DNA from: Megasphaera_A sueciensis
GTDB lineage: Bacteria; Bacillota; Negativicutes; Veillonellales; Megasphaeraceae
Direction of reading: 5' to 3'
Assembly (NCBI RefSeq): GCF_050219315.1
Contig: NZ_CP116939.1
Coordinates: forward strand, 1,550,001-1,614,000
DNA length: 64,000 nucleotides
Below, one piece after another: positions 26,632 to 36,219 of this stretch. Position 1 is the stretch's first letter. Each line of letters starts with the position of its first letter. Below the pieces are notes generated by a model. It had not been told where the DNA came from and did no database searches. It saw nothing but the letters and a program-made list of their open reading frames with translations. The position numbers and the translations under genes were made by a program.

Positions 26632-27918
26632 TTATGAAAAAAATCTGCAGAGAAGATTTTCAATTGCTTCTTGATCTTTTATCCCCATAGTTTCTCTCGC
26701 CGAATGCATTGCCAAGATAGGCACACCTACATCCATCGTTCGGATAGGAAGATTAGCCGATAAGATGGAACCAAGTGTGGCACCGCCTTTGATATCCGAA
26801 CGGTTCACAAAATATTGGAAAGGTATATTTTCATCTTGGCAAAGCGCTGTAACAACAGCTATCGCCTCCGCATCACCGGCGTAGGCTTGACTAGCGGCAA
26901 TTTTAAGAGTTACCCCACCATTGAGAACCGGAAAGTTAGTAACATCGTTTTTTTCCGGCACGTTGGGATGCATAGCATGTGCTACATCCAGAGAAAGCAT
27001 AAATCCTCGTGCTATATCAGACAAATAATCCTCTGCAGTAAATCCTAATGCAGTATACACACGCTGCAAAACATGAGGAAGGACAAAAGAACCTGCTCCT
27101 TGCTTTGTATTACTACCTACTTCTTCATTATCAAAAAGGGCAATAACATCTATCCCATCTTTCCGGTTTCCTTCAATAATGCCAGTCAAACAAGCTTTAA
27201 CAGAAGTCAGATTATCTAACCGCGGTGAAGAAATAAATTCATTTTGCAACCCCATAAGGCAACCTGTTTCTGTTGGATATATAGTAAGTTCATAAGACAG
27301 AATATCTTTTTTTTCACAAGAAAACTCTGATGACAGAAAATCAAGAAAAAATTCTTCGTTCTTCTTCTCTCCCGTCATCGTCATAAGAGGAAGCATATCT
27401 TTTTGCGGATTTAATTCAATACCCTCGTTCATCTGACGATTCATATGAATAGCCAAATTCGGAATCGTCATTACAGGCCGTTTGGCATCAACTAATTTTA
27501 TTACGGGATGAAAAGGACTTGCTCCCCGCAAAACGATCTTACCTGCAACAGATAAAGGCCTATCCAGCCAGCTGCTGCGAATCATCCCCCCATAAACTTC
27601 TATATTGACTTTACCGTATCCATGCATTGATATAGAAGCGGTTGGCTTTATTTTCAAACAAGGAAAGTCCGTATGTGCCTCAGCAATACGTAAACCGGCG
27701 CGAGGTATACAGGTAATATGAAACGCAATAAGACTGGAATCATAAATACGAAGATAATAGGCTCCTCCAACTTGTAAATTCCATGTTTCACCTGCTTTTA
27801 ATTCCATGAATCCTGCTGCTTTCAAAATATCAGCACTGGCAGCTACTGCATGGTATGAAGACGTCGATTTCCCTAAAAATTCCAGTAAATCTTGTGATAT
27901 AATTTTTGCAGTCATCAT
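26632..27918 (-). CDS. M18-family aminopeptidase
   Basis: The 428-residue protein shows the M18 zinc-peptidase motifs: AHTDFPCLKIKP, DNEEVGS, LSLDVAHAMHPN and a C-terminal MHSARETMG. It removes N-terminal (often acidic) residues from peptides in the cytoplasm. The open frame begins at 27993, but AAAGGAAG precedes the tandem ATGs at 27918/27915. It lies 40 bases after AroM and before the operon terminator, so it is probably the last gene of the racemase-OPT operon and may finish degradation of the imported compound. Confidence 0.9.
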   Translation of the reverse strand: MMTAKIISQDLLEFLGKSTSSYHAVAASADILKAAGFMELKAGETWNLQVGGAYYLRIYDSSLIAFHITCIPRAGLRIAEAHTDFPCLKIKPTASISMHGYGKVNIEVYGGMIRSSWLDRPLSVAGKIVLRGASPFHPVIKLVDAKRPVMTIPNLAIHMNRQMNEGIELNPQKDMLPLMTMTGEKKNEEFFLDFLSSEFSCEKKDILSYELTIYPTETGCLMGLQNEFISSPRLDNLTSVKACLTGIIEGNRKDGIDVIALFDNEEVGSNTKQGAGSFVLPHVLQRVYTALGFTAEDYLSDIARGFMLSLDVAHAMHPNVPEKNDVTNFPVLNGGVTLKIAASQAYAGDAEAIAVVTALCQDENIPFQYFVNRSDIKGGATLGSILSANLPIRTMDVGVPILAMHSARETMGIKDQEAIENLLCRFFS

Positions 27919-27958
27919 CCAGCTTCCTTTCTGCATATTATATGTTAAAATATCCTGT

Positions 27959-28633
27959 TTAACCAAAGAGTTCTGCTGCTGCGTGAGCAGCAACAGTCCT
28001 TCCTAAAATAACGGGAATTCCCGTTTTAGTTCGAATAGTTTCCTTCATCGCTTTCGTATACCCGATACAATCCATGACCAAAAGCTGTGCTCCTGAATTT
28101 TTAAGTGCAACTGCCTTGTCCACGACCAAATCAAAAGATTCGTATGGAGATGCTGCATTAACAAGGACCTTTGCAGCACCATTTCGATGCCAACGCTGAC
28201 CGGCTTGTCGAATTTGCCCATAAGCAGGAGTTAAAACCCCCAGCGTCCGATTACCTAAAACAGCCATGGTAAAATATTGCAGCAGCACTTGTGGATATAG
28301 CAGAGGAACAGGGCAATCAAAGGAAGGAAACTCCCCTGTGCAAAGCATAAGTATACCCTTTACTTTTTCATAATTTACCAAATCGTTAATACGTTCTTGG
28401 ATTCGCGGCAAAATATATTTTTCCGCGATCTGCACGGATGAACCATCAGATAAGCGTGCTACAAGTATATAATCCTTTTCTGCCGGTTCAATATTTTTTA
28501 ACGCTTCTTTTGTCATGCCATCCAACGCCCCACGCTGAATAACTTCAATCCCATCCAGTATCGGCTCTAGATCTGGCATCACATCGACTCGGGGAGCCTG
28601 ACCTACTGTAATGGCACCTATCTTTCCTACCAT
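27959..28633 (-). CDS. AroM family protein
   Basis: The 224-residue protein matches AroM, which structurally resembles the Asp/Glu racemase superfamily: GAITVGQAPRVDVMPDL at the start, a LMLCTGEFP strand with Cys, and LLVMDCIGYT with a second Cys near the C-terminus. Those paired cysteines resemble racemase acid/base pairs. The E. coli namesake has no settled function. It overlaps the preceding gene by 7 bases, so the two are translationally coupled. Confidence 0.88.
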   Translation of the reverse strand: MVGKIGAITVGQAPRVDVMPDLEPILDGIEVIQRGALDGMTKEALKNIEPAEKDYILVARLSDGSSVQIAEKYILPRIQERINDLVNYEKVKGILMLCTGEFPSFDCPVPLLYPQVLLQYFTMAVLGNRTLGVLTPAYGQIRQAGQRWHRNGAAKVLVNAASPYESFDLVVDKAVALKNSGAQLLVMDCIGYTKAMKETIRTKTGIPVILGRTVAAHAAAELFG

Positions 28634-29466
28634 GTCAGTTTACCTCCTTCCGCTTTGCGCCAAGCACAAGCTTTATGCCGTCCGCACCCGATACTGCCCT
28701 TTTTACATTCTACGCCGTATGCCGGATGCTTGTCTATATTTTCTATAATTCTTAATACAAATTCAACAGCCTCCCGAACAACTTCCGGTTTCCCTTTCAG
28801 TATAAAAGTTTTAGCACCCTCAGCACCTTCTATGCCCCCGGAAGCAATAAGTGTAACCGTAACGGGAAACAACATTTCCAAAGCCCGCTGTTCTGTCACA
28901 ATTTCACCTATCAAGGGAACCAGACCACAGCTCATTCCCATACTCCAATCAGTACTCTCCCGGCCAGCAGCCTGACAAGCTTTGGCAATAGTACCATAAA
29001 TCAATTTTTCCAAACCACAGGCAATAATAATTTTACATCCCTGCGCCATAAGACCCGTAAACCCCTGACCAGGCATTCCACCTAAAGAACTGCCTATTAA
29101 AATTCCCGCATACCCTTGCGCATCAATGGCATTAGCACCTATCACTACAACATCCTGCGCTCGCATCGATGCCGCCGCCTTTGAAAACTCTTCGTCTATA
29201 TTGGATACCCGCCCTTTTTCCCAAAGAACACTATGTTCTGCTATGGTATTCTGGTTTCCAGAAGATTTTGTTCCTCTCGGACTGATACGTCCTGAAATAC
29301 GTAATCCCGAAAGTCCTAATCGTCTGGCTACAGCTGCCACTGTCGTCCCACCCTTCAATAAGATCTTGCCGCTTTTCTGAGCCTGCTTAACATCCTGCCG
29401 TTCGACAATCGCCGCCGCAATTATTTCCTTGGCCACACTAACAGTTAGTGTGATCTGTGCTTTCAT
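28627..29466 (-). CDS. uncharacterised conserved-looking protein of the DUF1177/DUF917 operon
   Basis: I cannot name this 279-residue family. The middle is Gly/Ala-rich with VVIGANAIDAQGYAGILIGS and a GQGFTGLMAQGCKIIIA stretch suggesting a nucleotide- or CoA-type alpha/beta fold. The C-terminus carries three cysteines (VECKKGSIGCGRHKAC) that could bind metal. It overlaps DUF1177 by 4 bases and AroM by 7 bases, so it is a fixed part of this operon and very likely an enzyme or subunit of the same pathway. Confidence 0.7.
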   Translation of the reverse strand: MKAQITLTVSVAKEIIAAAIVERQDVKQAQKSGKILLKGGTTVAAVARRLGLSGLRISGRISPRGTKSSGNQNTIAEHSVLWEKGRVSNIDEEFSKAAASMRAQDVVVIGANAIDAQGYAGILIGSSLGGMPGQGFTGLMAQGCKIIIACGLEKLIYGTIAKACQAAGRESTDWSMGMSCGLVPLIGEIVTEQRALEMLFPVTVTLIASGGIEGAEGAKTFILKGKPEVVREAVEFVLRIIENIDKHPAYGVECKKGSIGCGRHKACAWRKAEGGKLTW

Positions 29467-30401
29467 GATTGCTTCCCCGAAGTTTGAAGGTGTTTCATAG
29501 AACCGTACAATTTTTCCACCAAAGCAAATTCTTCCTTATCATAAAAGCTGCAGTTTCCTTGAGTATACTCTTTGGCCACTTCCACACAGAAACGCACTAC
29601 TTCAGCTATATCCGTTTCATGAGATGCTCCGGTACTGCAGCCGGGAACAGCCGTAACCGTCGTAATGGCAACTCCTACCGTAGGTGCCGTAGTCCCAACA
29701 GATGGCTGCAAAATACTATTCAAATGGTATAGTCCATTACCATATGGAGTAATATCCTGAGTTGTAATCGGAAACGTCACCGGGTAGTCTCCTGTAGACG
29801 TCTGCATGATTTGCAGCAAATCTTCACTGATATGCAGAATATACCCTTCTTTAACTGTTGGAGAAATAGCAAAACCTCTCTTATTAATAACACGGTTCCC
29901 TTTTGTCGTGTCAACAGATAAAACCGCATCCATTGCCGAATCTACCGTAATATGAACATTGGTTGCCATAGAAACCGGTGAGCCCATAAAAGGAACAGGT
30001 TTATGCGGCTGCGTCGGCGCCGTGGGGCAGATATGCGTCGTAACAATAACATCACCTTCCAGCTGATCTCCCTTCTGTGCCATCCCCGCTAGCTTAATTG
30101 CAGTTGCAACAACTGACAGTGCCCCATCGCCATCGGAAACAAATCCTTTCCGTTCCGGCCGTGCACCAACACCACCCAACTGACCTACAATGCCTAACGT
30201 AGGAGCCGCTCCTCCTGCAGTCTTACCATTTTTTCCGGGAATAAGCATACGAATAAAATCAGTCGCCCCTTTTCCTTCTTCCACCCGTTCATAAATTGCA
30301 TCTTCAATCCCCATTTTTTTTGCATATGCTACAATAGCTTTCCCATTCACATGAATGTCATCCATAATTTCATATACATCCAATACTTGTTTCAACGCCA
30401 T
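29463..30401 (-). CDS. DUF1177 family protein
   Basis: The 312-residue protein matches DUF1177: LDVYEIMDDIHVNGKAI, GGVGARPERKGFVSDGDGA, VTTHICPTAPT-x-PH and GASHETDIAEVVRF. The function is unknown. Conserved His, Asp and Cys in TTHICPTAP and the His/Glu/Thr in GASHETD look like metal or catalytic sites, with an M20/M42 peptidase-like flavour, but that is inference. It sits between DUF917 (19 bases upstream) and the unnamed protein. Confidence 0.85.
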   Translation of the reverse strand: MALKQVLDVYEIMDDIHVNGKAIVAYAKKMGIEDAIYERVEEGKGATDFIRMLIPGKNGKTAGGAAPTLGIVGQLGGVGARPERKGFVSDGDGALSVVATAIKLAGMAQKGDQLEGDVIVTTHICPTAPTQPHKPVPFMGSPVSMATNVHITVDSAMDAVLSVDTTKGNRVINKRGFAISPTVKEGYILHISEDLLQIMQTSTGDYPVTFPITTQDITPYGNGLYHLNSILQPSVGTTAPTVGVAITTVTAVPGCSTGASHETDIAEVVRFCVEVAKEYTQGNCSFYDKEEFALVEKLYGSMKHLQTSGKQS

Positions 30402-30420
30402 ACTATCGTCTCCTCACAAA

Positions 30421-31503
30421 TTATAAATACGAAATGATTTCCTTTCCCACTGCTTGCTCAGCAACTATATACAATTCCTTATCGCGTAAACCAGAACCTA
30501 AACGAAGATGGCATTTATCTGTATAAATTACCGTAATTTTCATATTTTCCCGTACTTCTGATGAAGTAACCGGCATACCTGTATCCGTTAAAAAAGTCAT
30601 GATTAAATCAGGAAAAGTCGCCAATCGTATATCATTCAAAGTAAGTGTCATATTTTCATTCCAAAAAGTTAGTTCCACGGACTGCCGTTCATTCGTAACT
30701 TGATACGTACCCACGTCAAAACCATTCTTTGTTTCCAGTTTTAAATGCTGAATCCGGCCCGTCATACAAATAACTCCATGAAGAAAATTTACCGCACTTG
30801 CAACAATATCTGCTTCCTGATTTTGTGCTGCCAGCATAACCTTACCCAATGAAATAGACTGTTCAATGGCTCCTATAGCAGCATGCTCCTTGGCATAAGC
30901 GGCTGTAACAGGATTTCTGGCTACCGCAACTAACCCTTCTGCTTCTATGGATGTACATCGAATTATCTGAGAAGCATGCTCCAAAGATCCACGTATAATA
31001 GTTTCCAAATAACTTCCTTCTGCCCGATTACCGCCAATAGCTACCTGCCGGGATACAAATCCTTTTTGCCGCTGCAAGCTCATCGCTCCCATCACGCCTG
31101 TGGGATGAGCCCTGCCGTCGCAAGGGGCATCGACCAGTGGAAGATGCAATGTTGCTGCCTGTATCCAACCATTCAAAGTTGCATTGCCGCCGCATTCATT
31201 AGTTATAATACCGGCTGGTTTACAATCAAAGGATGCTGCAAAACGTTGAACAGTATTTACATAATCTGTGGCTGTAACACAAGCATTTAATGCAGCGGGA
31301 GCACCTACAGCGGAAACCGTCAATAAGATTGCATTATCGGGAATTTCTTCAATAGGAACTAACTTCACGGTCCCCGTGTCAATAGCCTGTAAACCTAATC
31401 TTTCACCTAAAAAACGGGATCCGCCGCCACCGCCACCAAGAACAGCACCACCCAAAGCAGCAGCAGTCGCATCTTGTTTAGTAAGTATGCGAGAATAGCT
31501 CAT
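30421..31503 (-). CDS. DUF917 (S-methyl-thiohydantoin-desulfurase-like) protein
   Basis: The 360-residue protein has the DUF917 signature near the start (GGAVLGGGGGGSRFLGE) and DAPCDGRAHPTGVMG. Members are related to hydantoinase A/B systems, and the family has been renamed after an S-methyl-thiohydantoin desulfurase. It probably acts on a hydantoin-type ring carbon. ATG overlaps the OPT stop (TAATG), so transporter and enzyme are coupled. Confidence 0.88.
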   Translation of the reverse strand: MSYSRILTKQDATAAALGGAVLGGGGGGSRFLGERLGLQAIDTGTVKLVPIEEIPDNAILLTVSAVGAPAALNACVTATDYVNTVQRFAASFDCKPAGIITNECGGNATLNGWIQAATLHLPLVDAPCDGRAHPTGVMGAMSLQRQKGFVSRQVAIGGNRAEGSYLETIIRGSLEHASQIIRCTSIEAEGLVAVARNPVTAAYAKEHAAIGAIEQSISLGKVMLAAQNQEADIVASAVNFLHGVICMTGRIQHLKLETKNGFDVGTYQVTNERQSVELTFWNENMTLTLNDIRLATFPDLIMTFLTDTGMPVTSSEVRENMKITVIYTDKCHLRLGSGLRDKELYIVAEQAVGKEIISYL

Positions 31504-33104
31504 TATTTTTTAACACCTACTTTTATCAGAGAATTAAAGAAGCCGTACAATGCATCTCCAGCAATACATCCTGCTGCCATTACCGTCACAGGTATCATCG
31601 CTTTTTCACCTTTTATTTTTTCAATAAGAAAACGTACCGTCAGTCCAACTAAAACAGTGATTCCTGCAGCCGGGCTTAAAATCAAAAGCCCTGTTGCCAT
31701 CATAATTCCCATTTGACGTGTCGATCCACCAACAGCTTGCAATATCGCACCTGGAACAGCCCAGATGGCCAAGCTCTTAATAATGGCTGGATCAACACCC
31801 GCTTGTATCGTTGCCACGAACACCTTGGCAACCGGAGGTACCAGGCCTTGCTCAAAATACATATTATGACTTAAAGCAACGGTTACTGCACCCACACCAA
31901 AACCAACAAAAGCCGAAACAAACTGATGGTATCTACCCTCTACTTCAAATTTAGGATCTTTCCCCATGCCACGCAAAAGCCAACCGCTGCGGAAATCAAA
32001 CCCACCGTCAGCAAAAGCCGGCCCGCCGCTGGCAATAAATCCTACCATCAGTGCCAGTGCTACGGGCGGAAATCCAATTAAAATACCGATAATCAAAAAA
32101 ATAAGCGACGTAGCAAAAGCGGGAAACCATCCAGAATGCATCGCTGACAACCCTACAATAAATTCCGCCATAATACAAGCAAAAGCGGCATACAAAACCC
32201 AAACAACCAGCATGCCAATACTCATTTCTGTATATAAACCGGCTAAAACAGCTAAAATAACCCCTGCAACAATATATAATATAAAACCTCGAATCAAACT
32301 GACCCGTACACTGTTTTCATCACGAGTGTATTCGTAGTCATCCTGTTCAGGACTCCCATCTGTTTTTTTCTTTTTATTCAAAAAAACCATTAGAATCTGA
32401 AAGCCGGCAACAAGCCCCGCCCCAATCATAAAACCATGAGGGATATACATAGCATTAAGATCCAGACCAAAAATGGATTGGGAATACCCACGCAACAGAA
32501 GTCCTACAGCAAACATCAACATAGCCCACATGTTAGCAATCATAGTAATTCCCAATGCCGACATAGGAATTTTAAAAAAGGAACCGACGATTCCGCCAAC
32601 AATACCCCAAACGAGAAGCATGGCTTGTTTTCCACCCTTATCTCCTGCTTTAATCGCTTCAGCTGCCGCAATTCCTGCGGGCCAAGCTGCCTTACCAGGA
32701 AAAGCTTTAGAGTCAAATAGCCAGTACAACATGCACATATCAATAGACATACCCAGCGTAGCTCCAATCAACATAGGCCAAACAAGATCTACACGTCCTA
32801 ACACGAACGGTATAGCAACTGGCAGTAATAGCGAATTCGCTGCCCCGAAGGTAGCACTGGAAATAGCGGTCTGTGCCATATTTTGTCGATGAATATTTCT
32901 GAATTTTGCAAAAGAAGCAAGGGGAATACGGGAAACAATAAGTGCTACTAACACCCCAATAATAGCTGTGTTTGGAGTTACCCCCAGAGTAGTTATAATT
33001 TGTAAACCGATAATTGCTCCAAAAAACGATAAACATACATTCATGAGCATCATCCCCGGCTCAAAAACATTAGGATGTACCTCTCTTGCTTTTTCTTGTG
33101 CCAT
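31503..33104 (-). CDS. OPT-family oligopeptide/small-molecule transporter
   Basis: The 533-residue protein has about a dozen hydrophobic helices with the OPT pattern (GMSIDMCMLYWLFDSKAFPG, PAGIAAAEAI, IPHGFMIGAGLVAGF). OPT proteins import peptides, metal chelates or related compounds with protons. It is the likely importer of the substrate of the DUF917 pathway. The ATG at 33104 is preceded by GAGAG; a GTG three codons upstream is possible. It follows the racemase by 22 bases. Confidence 0.9.
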   Translation of the reverse strand: MAQEKAREVHPNVFEPGMMLMNVCLSFFGAIIGLQIITTLGVTPNTAIIGVLVALIVSRIPLASFAKFRNIHRQNMAQTAISSATFGAANSLLLPVAIPFVLGRVDLVWPMLIGATLGMSIDMCMLYWLFDSKAFPGKAAWPAGIAAAEAIKAGDKGGKQAMLLVWGIVGGIVGSFFKIPMSALGITMIANMWAMLMFAVGLLLRGYSQSIFGLDLNAMYIPHGFMIGAGLVAGFQILMVFLNKKKKTDGSPEQDDYEYTRDENSVRVSLIRGFILYIVAGVILAVLAGLYTEMSIGMLVVWVLYAAFACIMAEFIVGLSAMHSGWFPAFATSLIFLIIGILIGFPPVALALMVGFIASGGPAFADGGFDFRSGWLLRGMGKDPKFEVEGRYHQFVSAFVGFGVGAVTVALSHNMYFEQGLVPPVAKVFVATIQAGVDPAIIKSLAIWAVPGAILQAVGGSTRQMGIMMATGLLILSPAAGITVLVGLTVRFLIEKIKGEKAMIPVTVMAAGCIAGDALYGFFNSLIKVGVKK

Positions 33105-33126
33105 AGTTATCACTCTCTCATTTCTA

Positions 33127-33762
33127 TTATATATTCCGAAGAATTAATTGGGCCACAGCACCGCTGGCTTCTATGGCATCTACAATAGGAATCGGCACAT
33201 GTTTGCGCATTTTTTCAGCAAAATGAATAGTCGCAAAACCTGTACAAGCCAGCATAATAACATCACATGCTGCTGCCAGTTCCCCTAAGGCCTTTATGGC
33301 CGCCATTTTTCCTGAAGGTGTCATTAAATCAGTCGTATTATCTACCCCTTCAGGTGCAACTTCCATGACCTGCCGTTCACCCAATATAGCTGCAGGTGAA
33401 CTGGGAGTATGTCCAGTCAAGTTAAGTACGCCTACCCGTTTTCCCAAAGTCAAAGCTAAAGCTGCCGCACATGTACCGGCCCCTATAACAGGGATATGTA
33501 CGCTTGCCCGGACTTGCTGTAAGCCTGGATCAGCAGCACAACTAATTAAAATTGCTTTAACCCCATCGGCTTCAATATTTTTAGCTAATGTTATAATTTT
33601 AGGAATAGCTGCTGTTTCCGTAACCTCATCATGAATACCATAAGGTTGATCAGGAATACAATAACTTTTCACATGAATACCATACCTCTCTTTGATAATC
33701 ACCCCGTGACTTTCAAAAACTTTTGAATCATCCGTTGTCAATACTCTGATAATTCCTAACAT
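33127..33762 (-). CDS. Asp/Glu/hydantoin racemase family protein
   Basis: The 211-residue protein has the two catalytic-type Cys contexts of the family, LISCAADPG (about residue 75) and MLACTGFATI (near 180), plus PVIGAGTCAAALAL. Members racemise hydantoins or amino acids by a two-base mechanism. First gene of the operon. Its ribosome site is G-rich (GAGGGGAACG), exactly complementary over GAGGGGA to the H4 loop of the small RNA at 4.8 kb. Confidence 0.88.
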   Translation of the reverse strand: MLGIIRVLTTDDSKVFESHGVIIKERYGIHVKSYCIPDQPYGIHDEVTETAAIPKIITLAKNIEADGVKAILISCAADPGLQQVRASVHIPVIGAGTCAAALALTLGKRVGVLNLTGHTPSSPAAILGERQVMEVAPEGVDNTTDLMTPSGKMAAIKALGELAAACDVIMLACTGFATIHFAEKMRKHVPIPIVDAIEASGAVAQLILRNI

Positions 33763-33796
33763 ATTTTCGTTCCCCTCACTTTTGCCTATAAAAAAT

Positions 33797-33834
33797 AAGG
33801 CAAGCTATTATATTTCATAACAATAGCTTACCTT
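33797..33834 (-). terminator. terminator of the pucR gene
   Basis: A 13-bp stem (AAGGTAAGCTATT / AATAGCTTGCCTT read on the minus strand, one G-U) with a 12-base loop is followed by ATTTTTT. It separates pucR from the racemase operon. Confidence 0.82.
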
Positions 33835-33863
33835 AAGTAAATTTAACAAACAACCGCTATTTA

Positions 33864-33889
33864 GTACAAAAAAATAATATTTTTTGTAC
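33864..33889. promoter_or_regulatory. 26-bp palindrome, candidate PucR operator
   Basis: GTACAAAAAA (33864-33873) and TTTTTTGTAC (33880-33889) are a perfect inverted repeat with a 6-base centre. A partial copy (TTTTG...CAAAA) overlaps it on the right. It lies just after the PucR stop and about 100 bases upstream of the racemase operon start. Confidence 0.45.
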
Positions 33890-33904
33890 ATTTTGCACAA
33901 AAAT

Positions 33905-35407
33905 CTATTGCAGTTGCTGTGATTTTAATAACAACCAGAGTATTACTCGTATTTCTGGATCATCTAATTTTTTACCTAACAGCAATTCAATCTGTTTTAA
34001 ACGGTACCGCAACGTATTGCGATGAATAAATAACAACTGCGCCGCCTCTGAAAGATTACCCTGGCAGTCTAAATAAACTTGCAGTGTTCTCAAATATTCT
34101 TTTCGCTTTCGTGATTTCAAAATTTTCCCAAGCAACGCACTATCTAAAGACGCTGCATCCATTTTTTCTAAAATTAAATATAACTCAGCATCCTTTTGAT
34201 ATAAGTCCTTTCCCGGTCCATGAATCTTACGGGAAATACCAATAAGACGTCGAGCTGTCTCATATGCTTTCTGTATCTCCGCTAACATATTAACAGGATT
34301 ACTGATAACAATAGTTGCTGTTAGTTCTTCGGAAAGTTGGGACACCTGTGTATGTATTTCCGGCAAAACAGATTCCCAGTCCGTTTGATAAAATGAACCG
34401 AGAATAATAACTTTATCACTTTGCTGTGCTGTAAGAAAATTACGGTTACATTTCCCCAAACGCAGCATAGCTCCCTGAACACAATGAAAAAGGGAGCGGC
34501 GAAAAGTCAAAGCCTGTTGTTCCGTCAAATCATGCTGCAACAGATACGTTGTAAAATCATCAATATCGACGATGCAAACACACTTTTCTCCTTCTAAAGA
34601 GAAACTGAATTCATCTGCTCGAGCTTGCAGAAGAGCCATACTATGGATTTTACCGCTAATCAAATCATCTAATAAATCACGTCGTTCATTCCATGCCGCT
34701 TCTGTTGCCAGTTCATAATTAACAAGGTGGAGAGCCACTAGCACTTCGGCATGTTGAACAGCAATTAATTCTTTGTCACTCAAAGGTTCCGGAGTATTAA
34801 CAACAATGTATCCATATACCCGTTTCTTAACCTGTACAGGAATCACCTGTTGGTGCTGCGTATTCAAACTAGAAGCACGAAGATTATAAGGATAGATAAT
34901 TACTTTTTTAGCGAGTATCGACTCTAATGCTGAAGAAATACTTTCCAAGCTATTCGTTTCTAATGCGACTTTTGTCAGCATTTTATAAATTTTCTCAGAA
35001 TATGCCAGCTGTCGTGCTTGATTATTGACAATACGCTGCATAAGCGGATATGTAATATCAATAAAAGGAAGATTATTAGGCAAAGAAATAAGCGGAATGT
35101 CCAGTTCATCAGACAAACCAACTAGTTCTTGAGGAATACTGCCAATAAAACGACCAAACTTAATAGCCAGTGCAGCTCCTTGTTTTTGTGATAAAGAACG
35201 CAGCAGTTTCATCTGTGATTCCAAATTATCTCGTATGGAATATCCCGTCGTAATCAAAAACTCATTTGGCCTCAACCATTCATACGAATCGGGAGTTTCT
35301 GAAATATCAACACAACTGATAATTCTATCAAGGCCTCCGGATCCACCGATTAATTCGGCATCTTTCATGTGATCCATCTGCAGCGCCTTTCGAACAGTGA
35401 AAGACAT
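33905..35407 (-). CDS. PucR-family transcriptional regulator
   Basis: The 500-residue protein has an N-terminal PucR domain (SFTVRKALQM, RIISCVDISETPDSYEWLRPNEFLITTG), a GGDEF-like central part and a C-terminal PucR HTH (QGNLSEAAQLLFIHRNTLRYRLKQI). PucR-type proteins activate purine, allantoin or related N-compound catabolism in response to substrate. GGAGG lies upstream of the ATG at 35407; the longer frame lacks a site. It is the obvious regulator of the racemase-OPT-DUF917 operon downstream. Confidence 0.9.
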   Translation of the reverse strand: MSFTVRKALQMDHMKDAELIGGSGGLDRIISCVDISETPDSYEWLRPNEFLITTGYSIRDNLESQMKLLRSLSQKQGAALAIKFGRFIGSIPQELVGLSDELDIPLISLPNNLPFIDITYPLMQRIVNNQARQLAYSEKIYKMLTKVALETNSLESISSALESILAKKVIIYPYNLRASSLNTQHQQVIPVQVKKRVYGYIVVNTPEPLSDKELIAVQHAEVLVALHLVNYELATEAAWNERRDLLDDLISGKIHSMALLQARADEFSFSLEGEKCVCIVDIDDFTTYLLQHDLTEQQALTFRRSLFHCVQGAMLRLGKCNRNFLTAQQSDKVIILGSFYQTDWESVLPEIHTQVSQLSEELTATIVISNPVNMLAEIQKAYETARRLIGISRKIHGPGKDLYQKDAELYLILEKMDAASLDSALLGKILKSRKRKEYLRTLQVYLDCQGNLSEAAQLLFIHRNTLRYRLKQIELLLGKKLDDPEIRVILWLLLKSQQLQ

Positions 35408-35544
35408 ACTATTACCTCCATGCAGATAATTATAATCTTGCAATCATTCGCTTGATCCCGCCACTCCCCTAGTCCAGCCAATCAACGATGTAGTCAACGC
35501 CAATACCTTATCGTTATCTGGAAATGCGCCCGCAAATAAAATGT

Positions 35545-36180
35545 TACCCGATATGGCTGACCGATTCTATTCCCTATAACAAACCCGCCGCGTTTCCCGC
35601 TATGTTGTCGCTGGATGAATTTTTGGAAAACACACAAGATCAGATATGCCAAGTTACCTTGTTCAATCCCGCTGCGGCAAGACTGTCTTAGATATCTTGC
35701 CGCAGTGCGGGATATCTAAAATTAACGAACTAGTTTGCGTCCTATCTCTATGCCTTGCGTAAAACTATATTGTGTAGTAATGGATTCTTCTTCCGTATTC
35801 CGCTTGGTAGCACAACACCTGTTTTTCAATGCCATGATTATCTGCGACAAATATCATCTGCCAGGTAATCTGGCCATGAAAAATACACGAAAACGGATAC
35901 AGTACCCATATAATCATTGCCCTTTCAATTTCAAATACAACAAAAAAAAATTCTCGATGTATTTCCTGCGATTTTGGTTCGAATTGGTACAGACTTACGG
36001 ATTAATAGAATTTAAATCCTTGCTGCACTCCTTCTCGGATTAATTCGACGACATTATTAATGCCACTCGATTCCATTACTTCAATGAATTTATGGAAGGA
36101 CACATCAACAAGATAAAAATAGTAAAACGGATTTATTTTGGCATTCGTAATTTCTCCCGCTTTTGAAACCGAATATCATT
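35545..36180 (+). mobile_element. broken ISL3-type transposase relic
   Basis: Plus-strand fragments in different frames spell parts of an ISL3-family DDE transposase in the right order: SLDEFLENTQ, LFNPAAARL, VVMDSSSVFRLVAQHLFFNA with CDKYHLPGN, and finally HINKIKIVKRIYFGIRNFSR (usually TEGCNNKIKVLKRVxxGxRNF). Stops and shifts interrupt it. The rest of 35408-36219 has nothing else. Confidence 0.6.
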
Positions 36181-36219
36181 CATGGATGCGGCTATAAATC
36201 ATTGTATAAATAAGCTTAT

